DNA of 64,000 nucleotides from Bacteroidota bacterium (lineage in GTDB: Bacteria > Bacteroidota > Bacteroidia > Bacteroidales > Lentimicrobiaceae): assembly GCA_023417935.1 (NCBI GenBank), contig JAEZDY010000010.1, positions 62,001 to 126,000 on the forward strand, read 5' to 3'. Position numbers and translations under genes: made by a program. The notes under the pieces are model-generated. The model did not search any database. It was given only the letters and a program-made list of their open reading frames with translations, and had not been told where the DNA came from. Each line of letters starts with the position of its first letter. The first letter of the stretch is position 1. This document shows, piece after piece, positions 29,328-36,610 of this stretch.

Positions 29328-29878
29328 TTCTTAAATCGGATTTTAAAGCTTACTCCAACACCACCGGTTCCCGTTAAAGGGTCATACATCACTTGATATA
29401 AATGTTCTTGTTTACTAAGGAAAGAAACAGTAGGATTGATTGACACATGGTTCAAATCTGACTGCATTACTGCACCTATAAACAACTTATTTCTTACCGG
29501 TGAAGTCTTTGTTTCTCTAATTGTTTGTGTGGTTGTAAACGTCTTAAAATCACCTGTAAAGGTGTATCCTTTCAACCTGTTCATCTGTAAAGAATCTGTT
29601 AATGTTACTTGACCAAATTTACCTAAGTTTAAGTGTCTGTTATAGATTTTCAAATTTGTGTAATCCTGAATCTAAGCTACAGTGTCTTTAATGGTGATTG
29701 TGTCTGTGAGAATCACTTTAACAGGGTAAGGAACAGGATAAGCTTTAGTAATGGTTACAGTGTCAGTTTTAACATATGTAACAGTATCATATGTTGTTGT
29801 ACTGCCTATTTCCCGTCTTGAATCGGATATTAACAGCAACAAAAACTACACAATTATAAAGGCTATCAGATACTTCAT
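29324..29878 (-). CDS. Periplasmic membrane-anchored protein of lysis block (two recoded TAGs)
   Basis: 184 residues. N-terminal helix KYLIAFIIV-Q-FLLLLI, then a Thr-Val-rich periplasmic domain (TTTYDTVTYVKTDTVTITKA) and Tyr/Thr-rich strands ending in GGVGVSFKIRFKK, reminiscent of an outer-membrane-facing beta domain. TAGs at 29846 and 29672 (lowest base). Stop TGA overlaps the lysin start. Position suggests a spanin-like or accessory lysis role; this is inference. Confidence 0.65.
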
Positions 29879-30138
29879 TTAGGTTGATTACTTTCTATTC
29901 TTTCTAATCTGTCATCTATACGGTCAAGTCTTTGAATTAGCATATCAAAAGTCTTACTATCAACTTTGGTCTGTTCTATTGAATTAATCTTCAATTCAAT
30001 ATGGTCTAACTTAGTTTCAGTTCTACCACTTGAATACTTGTACTATCCAAATGATATTACACCTGCTACAAGTACCGGTAAAAGAACAGATATTACCCAT
30101 ATGGGTATTCTTACTACTTTGTCTTTTTCTATTGTCAT
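29875..30138 (-). CDS. TM plus coiled-coil protein, XhlA-like (one recoded TAG)
   Basis: 87 residues: basic N-terminus (MTIEKDKVVRIPIW), one membrane helix ending SFG-Q-YKYSS (TAG 30043-30045), and a coiled coil (LDHIELKINSIEQ, LIQRLDRIDDRLERIE). Similar architecture to hemolysin XhlA-type holin-associated proteins. First gene of the leftward lysis block, with GTATTTA 20 bases upstream; stop TGA overlaps the next gene. Confidence 0.65.
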
Positions 30139-30158
30139 TCCTTTTACTTATTTAACTA

Positions 30159-30165
30159 TAAATAC
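30159..30165 (-). promoter_or_regulatory. GTATTTA upstream motif, head of the leftward operon
   Basis: GTATTTA 20 bases before the first leftward gene, in the divergent gap facing the plus-strand gene. Confidence 0.5.
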
Positions 30166-30197
30166 ACATTATACTATATTACTTTCAAAAAACTTGA

Positions 30198-30205
30198 TAT
30201 ATTTG
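30198..30205 (+). promoter_or_regulatory. Bacteroidota-type promoter of the plus-strand small gene
   Basis: TATATTTG fits TAnnTTTG and lies 20 bases before the ATG at 30226. The -33 element is weak (TTTC near 30183). Confidence 0.5.
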
Positions 30206-30225
30206 ATACACCAAAAACAAGAAAT

Positions 30226-30432
30226 ATGATTTCCAAAAGGTTTAAGAACTTAAAGAAGGGTCATAAAAGACTTTTAATCAGTTTAGGTATAGTTATACCT
30301 TTAATAACAGTAGTCCTTTTTGAGAAAGATGTTGTAGTTGAATTAGTTCTACCATTATTATTTATAACATATTGGATATTAGTTGAAGTAATATTGTGGA
30401 TTAGAGAAGGCTATATAACTTCAGAAAATTAA
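30226..30432 (+). CDS. Small two-TM membrane protein, only rightward phage gene
   Basis: 68 residues, MISKRFKNLKKGHKRLLISL, then LGIVIPLITVVLF and LVLPLLFITYWILVEVILWI as two membrane helices, ending GYITSEN; stop TAA, no TAG. It faces the integrase and is transcribed away from the leftward genes from a host-type promoter, which suggests expression in the lysogen. Could be an exclusion or immunity factor; unknown family. Confidence 0.7.
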   Translation: MISKRFKNLKKGHKRLLISLGIVIPLITVVLFEKDVVVELVLPLLFITYWILVEVILWIREGYITSEN

Positions 30433-30455
30433 AAAGGGGTTATTAACCCCTTTTT
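30431..30455. terminator. Bidirectional terminator between small gene and integrase
   Basis: Perfect 11-bp stem AAAAAGGGGTT / AACCCCTTTTT with a 3-base loop, serving the convergent plus-strand gene and minus-strand integrase. Confidence 0.88.
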
Positions 30456-31616
30456 CTACTTTATCTCAGCAAATACCGCTATCTTCTTCATATCTTCTGC
30501 TTTCTTCTTTTCATCTATCCTAAAATATCTTTTCATTATTTCATAAGATTCTTGACCAGTCCAAGAAAGAATAGTTGGTATATCTATACCTGCATTAATA
30601 CAATTAGTAATGAAAGTATCTCTTCCATCGTGACTTGTGTAAATATCTGATAGTTCACAAGCCTTACATAATTCTTGAAGGCTCTTATTATACTTCTGAT
30701 TGGAGATTTTTAGTAATCGCATATCATAATTATACTTCTTCAGAATTGATTCACTAAGCGGATTCAGGTTAATATAGACAGTATTGTTTTTCTTGTGTAT
30801 GGTTTTACTAGGGTTTATCTTAATACAGTCTGCAACTATATTGGAAGGTTTAACAGTGAATGCATCACCATATCTTAACCCTGTAGAAATTTGAAATAAG
30901 AACCTATCTCTAGTTTTCTCTAAAGAAACAGAATCAAGGTTACTAGTAGACAACTTAAGATAATCTTCAGATGTGACAGGGTGCGGGTCATTTATACTCT
31001 TTTCTCCTTTTTTCCATCCTTTTTCCTTGAATGAATCATTCATTTCTAAATGAAGTTCCGACCTTCTACTATACCAGTGATTCATAAATGTTCTCAAAAT
31101 AGCAAAAGTCTTTTCAATTGTCCCTGAACTATATTTTTGTTTGTATAACCATACATTAAAGCTATCACTAAAGGTGTGGTTGATATCCTTGAAGTATAAC
31201 TTTTTTCCCACACAACTTTCATAACCTTTTAGTCTATTCTGACAGGTTTTAAACTCTTTTACTGTTCCATTTGGTGAACCACTTGCCTTCCTTAACTCAA
31301 TGTATTCATCAAAAAATTCATCAATACCTTTCGGTGATTGTTTGACCAGTGTTTTACTATCGGTTGAAATTAGCTTCAGAAATGCTTCTGTGATTATTTG
31401 ATTTTTTGATACAGAGTCTTCATCACCTTTAAGAACTTCTTCTTTCTTTTTACTCCAATGAATAGGTTTAACTCTAATACCTGTTGCAATACGTTTGTAT
31501 ACCTTCTTTAAGTTAGAATCATAACTTAACTGCTCAATGTAAATCATAGCAGTACCATTTTTGTCTACTTGGTTAGGAATAATCATTTTCCTTACCTTTG
31601 CATCTGAAGTTGTCAT
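30456..31616 (-). CDS. Tyrosine integrase, standard-code (ends in TAG)
   Basis: 386 residues, no internal TAG. SAM-like arm/core region about 95-200, catalytic domain 210-380: Arg248 in TGLRYGD, Lys around 271-276, His329 and Arg332 in SHDGR, Trp352 in LSWTG where most members have His, and nucleophile Tyr364 in KRYFRI. It ends in TAG (30456-30458); reading that as Gln would add about ten residues from the terminator. Lies 105 bases from attR with its own promoter. Catalyses integration into tRNA-Pro. Confidence 0.95.
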   Translation of the reverse strand: MTTSDAKVRKMIIPNQVDKNGTAMIYIEQLSYDSNLKKVYKRIATGIRVKPIHWSKKKEEVLKGDEDSVSKNQIITEAFLKLISTDSKTLVKQSPKGIDEFFDEYIELRKASGSPNGTVKEFKTCQNRLKGYESCVGKKLYFKDINHTFSDSFNVWLYKQKYSSGTIEKTFAILRTFMNHWYSRRSELHLEMNDSFKEKGWKKGEKSINDPHPVTSEDYLKLSTSNLDSVSLEKTRDRFLFQISTGLRYGDAFTVKPSNIVADCIKINPSKTIHKKNNTVYINLNPLSESILKKYNYDMRLLKISNQKYNKSLQELCKACELSDIYTSHDGRDTFITNCINAGIDIPTILSWTGQESYEIMKRYFRIDEKKKAEDMKKIAVFAEIK

Positions 31617-31641
31617 ATTGAAGTAGTTGATTAATATGCAT

Positions 31642-31672
31642 CAAAGATATAGAATCTAGTAGAAAAAGTCAA
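31642..31672 (-). promoter_or_regulatory. Integrase promoter
   Basis: Coding strand TTGAC (31668-31672) and TATCTTTG (31642-31649, TAnnTTTG consensus) spaced by 18 bases, 25 bases before the ATG. Host-type sigma recognition fits expression in a lysogen or on entry. Confidence 0.7.
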
Positions 31673-31721
31673 GGAAAAAGTGATAGTAGTAGAATTAAAA
31701 TGTATTATTATAGGGTATTTC

Positions 31722-31757
31722 GCCGGAGGTTCGAATCCTCTCATCCCGACAATTGCA
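31722..31757 (+). other. attR: second copy of the 36-bp direct repeat
   Basis: Identical to 5325-5360. It carries only the 3' end of a tRNA-Pro and so is a tRNA remnant, not a gene. Confidence 0.95.
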
Positions 31758-31784
31758 GGGGTAGGTTTGAAGCCTGCCCCTTTA
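31758..31784 (+). terminator. Displaced host terminator of tRNA-Pro
   Basis: 8-bp stem GGGGTAGG / CCTGCCCC (one G-T pair), loop of 7, then TTTAT, directly after attR. Before integration it would have followed tRNA-Pro. Confidence 0.75.
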
Positions 31785-31792
31785 TAGTTAAT

Positions 31793-31865
31793 GCCACTTT
31801 AGCTCAGTCGGTAGAGCAGCGCATTCGTAATGCGCGGGTCGGGGGTTCGAGTCCCCTGAGTGGCT
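31793..31865 (+). tRNA. tRNA-Thr(CGT)
   Basis: 73 nt cloverleaf: acceptor GCCACTT/GAGTGGC (one G-T), anticodon stem GCGCA/TGCGC with loop TTCGTAA (anticodon CGT), T-loop TTCGAGT on a 5-bp stem. Its last base touches the stop of the convergent TerC gene. Originally next to tRNA-Pro. Confidence 0.95.
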
Positions 31866-32914
31866 CAGTTTTTCTTCTCCGGGAAAATAAGTGACATCAC
31901 TACACTGATTATCATAATGCCCAGTATAGTGTATAGGGAGTGTGCAGTTGTAAACCCAGCCTCTTTCAAATAATCGGCAATCAGCATCTTAGCCCCTATA
32001 AAAGAAAGCAACACCGCAAGGCCTATTTTTAGATACCTGAAAAAGTCAATAACTTTTATCAAAACAAAGAATAAAGCCCTTAATCCAAGAATAGCAAAAA
32101 CGTTAGAAAAGAAGATGATATATGGATCACTGGTGATTGCAAAAATGGCCGGTATTGAGTCAACTGCAAAAACCACATCAGAAAATTCTATTACCATCAA
32201 CACGATAAAAAGTGGCGTGATCATTAACTTACCGTGCTTTCGGATGAAGAAATGGTGACGCACAAAATGTGGATATACAGGTAAATAACGGGAAGCAAAC
32301 TTTACTACCGGATGATTACGCTTGTTTATTTGCGGTTTTTCTTTTTCAAAAAGCATTTTTACGCCGGTGTATATCAACAGAATACCAAATAAGTACAATA
32401 CCCATGAAAACTCATGTATGATAGCTGATGCGGAAAAGATGAATATAAACCTGAATACTACAGCTGCCAGAATACCATAAAAAAGCACACGTCTGTAATA
32501 GAGTGGATTAACTTTGAATGCATAGAAAATCACAACCATGACGAAGATATTATCCAATGATAACATCTTTTCAATAATATAGCCGGTAATGAACTCAAGT
32601 GCTAGATTCTTTTTATATACCTCAATTGCGTTGTTGTAGTCAAGTCCATCAATATTAATAGGATGCCCATACCTAACGATCAGTGCTTTAAGTTCTGTGA
32701 GCGTACCATCTGCCCCAAGATGGATCCAATCGCCATGGAATATTAACAGTACATAAAACCCTACGGAAACAGAAATCCACAAGCCGGTGTAAAAGAGAGC
32801 TTCCCTCAATGAGACCAGATGGTTGGTCTTATCAAATACACCGAGGTCGAACAATAGAAAACAGAGGATCAGTATAAGGAAAATGCTAAAAAACAATAGT
32901 TCAGCGGAGTTCAT
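31865..32914 (-). CDS. TerC/Alx family integral membrane protein
   Basis: 349 residues, about 8-9 membrane helices. The two acidic family motifs are present: SLDNIFV (about residue 118-124) and IEFSDVVFAVDSIPAIFAIT. Members export or sense metals such as manganese at the membrane. Monocistronic, stop TGA abutting tRNA-Thr. ATG 32914. Confidence 0.92.
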   Translation of the reverse strand: MNSAELLFFSIFLILILCFLLFDLGVFDKTNHLVSLREALFYTGLWISVSVGFYVLLIFHGDWIHLGADGTLTELKALIVRYGHPINIDGLDYNNAIEVYKKNLALEFITGYIIEKMLSLDNIFVMVVIFYAFKVNPLYYRRVLFYGILAAVVFRFIFIFSASAIIHEFSWVLYLFGILLIYTGVKMLFEKEKPQINKRNHPVVKFASRYLPVYPHFVRHHFFIRKHGKLMITPLFIVLMVIEFSDVVFAVDSIPAIFAITSDPYIIFFSNVFAILGLRALFFVLIKVIDFFRYLKIGLAVLLSFIGAKMLIADYLKEAGFTTAHSLYTILGIMIISVVMSLIFPEKKN

Positions 32915-33108
32915 GAAGTGCTTCCTTTTAAGAGCTGATAAGCGGTAAATATACTGAATATTAGCGGGAGTAGTATATACTTAAGCACGATAATTTATTA
33001 TCTGATTCATGAGGTATAGTGAATAAAACTTTCTAATTTTGGTGTCCAAAAACATTCTTTACCGATTAACCGATAAGGCTAAACCCGTACTGGCAAACTA
33101 ACAAAAGC

Positions 33109-34611
33109 ATGAAAAACTTCGCAGAAATGAATCCCAATCCGTTGGTGCAATATCTTAACAAACCTGCATCTGAATTTACAAAAGCTGACCTTATAAAATA
33201 CATTGAGGACAATAACATTGAAATGGTCAATTTCAGGTATGTTGGAGGTGATGGACGGTTAAAAACACTAAATTTTGTAATCAGTTCGATCGATCACCTC
33301 AACAGTATTCTTTCTACTGGTGAAAGGTGTGATGGATCAAGCCTTTTCCCTTTTATCAATGCTGATTCAAGCGACTTATATGTTGTACCAAGGTATCGTA
33401 CAGCATTCGTTAATCCTTTTTCAGAAGTTGCTGCTATTGATATCCTTTGTTCTTATTATAACAAGGACGGAAAACCATTGGAAAGCTCACCTGAGTATAT
33501 ACTGCGTAAGGCTCACAATGCTTTAAAGGAAACAACCGGGTTATCATTTGAAGTTATGGGTGAGCTGGAATATTACATTATCAGTGAACTTGAGGATCTG
33601 TATCCTGCTGTTGATCAGAAAGGTTACCATGAATCAGCTCCATTTGCCAAGTGGGAATTTCTGCGCACTGAAGCTATGAATGCCATGGCAAAAGCCGGCT
33701 GCCTGATCAAGTATGGTCATTCGGAAGTGGGCAATTTTACACAGGATGGTAAGTTATTTGAGCAAAATGAAATTGAATTTACGCCCACCACACTTGAAGA
33801 TGCTGCTGACCAACTTGTTATAGCAAAATGGATATTGAGGTCACTAGCATATAAGTATGGAGTAACGGTTACTTTCTCTCCTAAAATTATTGTTGGAAAA
33901 GCAGGTAGTGGCATGCACATTCACACCAGGCTGGTTAAAGATGGCTCAAATCAAATGGTTGCAAACGGCAAACTAAGTGATACAGCTAAAAAAGCAATTG
34001 CAGGATATCTTGACCTGGCACCCTCATTAACAGCGTTTGGGAATGCTAACCCAACATCTTATTTCCGACTGGTACCGCATCAGGAAGCACCAACCAACAT
34101 CTGTTGGGGTGATCGTAACAGAAGTGTTCTTGTTAGGGTTCCACTTGGTTGGGCTGGTGAAAATAACATGATATTCAATGCTAATCCGCTTGAGAAACCT
34201 GTTAAGCAGGACCACTCACAACTCCAGACTGTTGAATTCCGTTGCCCGGATGGGTCAGCAGACATATATCTCTTGCTTGCCGGTTTAACGGTCGCTGCCC
34301 GCCACGGCCTTCAAATGAAAAATGCACTTGAATTGGCTGAGAAATGGTATGTTGATGTGAATATATTCGATGACAAACACAAAGAAAGAGTTTCACAACT
34401 TAATCAACTACCTGTTTCATGCTGGGAATCAGCCTCTATGCTTGAAAAACAAGCTGAAATTTATGAGCAATACGATGTATTTCCCAAGAGTGTGATAGAA
34501 GGCGTTGCCCGTAAATTAAGAAGCTACAAGGATGAGCAGCTAAGGGAGCAGGTGCATTGTAATAAAGAGAAGATGCAGGATCTTGTGGATAAATACTTCC
34601 ACTGCGGTTAA
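33109..34611 (+). CDS. glnA: Glutamine synthetase
   Basis: 500 residues. N-terminal beta-grasp with MVNFRYVGGDGRLKTLNF, then RCDGSSLFPF (active-site loop; Cys where Phe or Tyr is more usual), GELEYYIISE, the GSGMHIH metal/ATP motif, RLVPHQEAPTNICWGDRNRS, and a type-I-like C-terminus. Converts glutamate, ammonia and ATP to glutamine. Alone between TerC and a membrane glycosyltransferase. No adenylylation-site call made. Stop TAA. Confidence 0.88.
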   Translation: MKNFAEMNPNPLVQYLNKPASEFTKADLIKYIEDNNIEMVNFRYVGGDGRLKTLNFVISSIDHLNSILSTGERCDGSSLFPFINADSSDLYVVPRYRTAFVNPFSEVAAIDILCSYYNKDGKPLESSPEYILRKAHNALKETTGLSFEVMGELEYYIISELEDLYPAVDQKGYHESAPFAKWEFLRTEAMNAMAKAGCLIKYGHSEVGNFTQDGKLFEQNEIEFTPTTLEDAADQLVIAKWILRSLAYKYGVTVTFSPKIIVGKAGSGMHIHTRLVKDGSNQMVANGKLSDTAKKAIAGYLDLAPSLTAFGNANPTSYFRLVPHQEAPTNICWGDRNRSVLVRVPLGWAGENNMIFNANPLEKPVKQDHSQLQTVEFRCPDGSADIYLLLAGLTVAARHGLQMKNALELAEKWYVDVNIFDDKHKERVSQLNQLPVSCWESASMLEKQAEIYEQYDVFPKSVIEGVARKLRSYKDEQLREQVHCNKEKMQDLVDKYFHCG

Positions 34612-34651
34612 ATGTTTTTATACATCATTAAATAGGCTCAAAAGCTTAAAT

Positions 34652-36496
34652 TTACATAGGCTCAAAGGCGTCAGCCTTTAAATTATCTATGTAAACTGGG
34701 GCCTTACCTCTGTGCCACATATAGATCTTAAAGAAGTCATCTGTACTTCTTACATTTGAAGTCATCATTTCAACTCTAATTTCTCCCCAGGTGCCGGGTT
34801 TATAAATATTGGTATCTATAGAGTAGGAATGGTAATTATACGATCCGCCTTTACGGTCGAAGGTCATTACAAGCAGAGGCAGCTCCTCTTTATAACCTTC
34901 GGGAATAAAGACATCAACTTTTGCTTTTATCCATGCATATTCTTTACTGGTAATACCTCTGAAAGTGCTGCGTATATCTGGTGAAAAGGTGTATGAACTG
35001 TCCATTTTAAGAACATTTCCTTTTTCTGGATAGTTTATGATCTGCTTCGAATAATTGCCTCCATACTCCTCAAAGTCATACATGCCCATGTTCCTGTGCC
35101 TGAATGCTGACTCATTTGAAAACTTAGCACCACTGTTAAAAGTAAGATCAGGTGCTAAATGATTCCTGTCAGCTTCTGTAACTTTAGTTTTACCGAATAT
35201 GGCGAAATAGTAGTTTTTGGTCATTCGGTATGGTTCAATTATATAATTATTTAATTGCCACATCTGGAATAAATTCAGGGCAATAAAAAAAACTATTAGC
35301 ACTGAGATGCTAAATCTTGCCACATTACTATACTTAAGGCTTGTAATAAAGTAACCTAATGAAATTCCAAGTAACGGATATAGTGTGATCATTGGTCGTA
35401 TACTATATGAAGCACCATACCACCATTCAGTCCAGCTGGCAATAATATAAAATGCAACTACCGAGTATACCAGCAATGGTACGAATACTCCTCTGTTTTT
35501 ACGGTAAAGCATCACGAAACCAATGATTGAAAAAATCATTACAGGTGTATAAATCAGCCATCCTTTTTTAAAGCTGAATAATATGTTAGCAATATGCGGG
35601 GATGTAAGATCGAGTCCAACACCGGGGTTTTTATAACTATCATACAAAATACTGCCGGTTTCACTGTACCAATAAATAATTTGAGGAAGTGCAAGTATGA
35701 ATGCAGAGGCAATAGCAATGATAAACTGGTTTTTGTATTTCCATATCAGCTCAAACTTATACTTCAATGTAGTACGGTTATATACGCCCCAAAATAAAGG
35801 AACCAAAATAACAAGAACCTCGCTGGGTTTAGACAATGCAGCTAGCACAATGAAGACTGCAATAGCAATCAGATTTTTCAACTTATGCTCCTCATGCCAC
35901 CTGATCGTATTCCATGTTACCAATGTGACCATTAAAAACAAGATATTAGCTGTTTCAAGGTTTTTATTAGCCATGAAGTGGTAATAATTGGTGCCCAGAA
36001 CTATTATAATCATTACAACAGCTACTATCCTGTCACTGAAAAACCTGAGTAATATTTTCCGAAAATAGACCAGGCCGATAATTGTATAGGATATTACCCC
36101 TAAAGCCATTGTATATTGATATGGCAGACTAAACCCATCAGCCGGATAACCTGAGAAGGAGGCAAGCAAATGAGCCAATGCAAACCATGGAAGATAAAAA
36201 AACGACATCCCCATCAGGAAAAAGAAAATTGGATTGCCATCAGGTCCTGAACTTATCTGGTATAATGATCCTGTTAACGGATATTGCTCCAGTAGTTTGT
36301 ATATCCAGCCAAGGTCATTTAAACCATGATCATTATATATAAAGAGCGCCGGTAAATGAATATAATAACCAAGCACATCCCAGCTTAATTCATTATCATG
36401 TAAAGTTATAATCCTGAGCGCAACAATGCACACTATAAGAAATAACATTGTGAATAAGGAATAGCGGTTACTTAAACGTGAAAACAGGTTGTCCAT
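34652..36496 (-). CDS. GT-C-type multi-pass membrane protein, paralogue of the gene at 56678
   Basis: 614 residues. N-terminal helix, a loop with SWDVLGYYIHLPALFIY and the shared SGYPADGFSLPYQ motif, roughly ten further membrane helices, then a soluble C-terminal beta domain (residues about 455-614). Same layout and shared motifs as the 606-residue protein at 56678-58498. Likely a polyprenyl-phosphate-sugar dependent glycosyltransferase (PMT/ArnT-like); the acidic first loop (ELSWDVLGYY) is compatible. Substrate unknown. Stop TGA. Confidence 0.75.
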   Translation of the reverse strand: MDNLFSRLSNRYSLFTMLFLIVCIVALRIITLHDNELSWDVLGYYIHLPALFIYNDHGLNDLGWIYKLLEQYPLTGSLYQISSGPDGNPIFFFLMGMSFFYLPWFALAHLLASFSGYPADGFSLPYQYTMALGVISYTIIGLVYFRKILLRFFSDRIVAVVMIIIVLGTNYYHFMANKNLETANILFLMVTLVTWNTIRWHEEHKLKNLIAIAVFIVLAALSKPSEVLVILVPLFWGVYNRTTLKYKFELIWKYKNQFIIAIASAFILALPQIIYWYSETGSILYDSYKNPGVGLDLTSPHIANILFSFKKGWLIYTPVMIFSIIGFVMLYRKNRGVFVPLLVYSVVAFYIIASWTEWWYGASYSIRPMITLYPLLGISLGYFITSLKYSNVARFSISVLIVFFIALNLFQMWQLNNYIIEPYRMTKNYYFAIFGKTKVTEADRNHLAPDLTFNSGAKFSNESAFRHRNMGMYDFEEYGGNYSKQIINYPEKGNVLKMDSSYTFSPDIRSTFRGITSKEYAWIKAKVDVFIPEGYKEELPLLVMTFDRKGGSYNYHSYSIDTNIYKPGTWGEIRVEMMTSNVRSTDDFFKIYMWHRGKAPVYIDNLKADAFEPM

Positions 36497-36610
36497 TGAT
36501 GCCAGAATTTTTGCTATAGGTCAAAATCAGAACAAAAGTATGATATTAATACCTTAGCAGCAATATTAAGATTATGATCAATCCACTCATTCAAAATGAC
36601 CTGAAGGAAA

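Larger units (their letters stand above)
5325..31757. mobile_element. TAG-recoded temperate siphovirus prophage in tRNA-Pro
   Basis: 26.4 kb between perfect 36-bp att repeats. The integrase lies next to attR, and a full HK97-type head, packaging and long-tail gene set is on the minus strand. Most late genes contain in-frame TAG and no in-frame TAA or TGA; with TAG read as Gln (translation table 15) all of them become full-length. Late stops are only TAA or TGA. No essential structural gene appears lost, so the element may be functional. No repressor or tRNA gene was recognised in it. Confidence 0.93.

Noticed and set aside
29453..29475. GGTTCAAATC as a tRNA T-arm
   Set aside because: Lies inside the coding frame of the periplasmic lysis-block protein, with no cloverleaf around it.
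5472..30138. Prophage as a decayed remnant full of nonsense mutations
   Set aside because: All interruptions are TAG. Decay would also give TAA, TGA and frameshifts, and overlapping start-stop junctions and hairpins are intact.
31700..31894. 64-residue plus-strand open frame across attR and tRNA-Thr
   Set aside because: It translates att and tRNA sequence; RNA genes explain the region.
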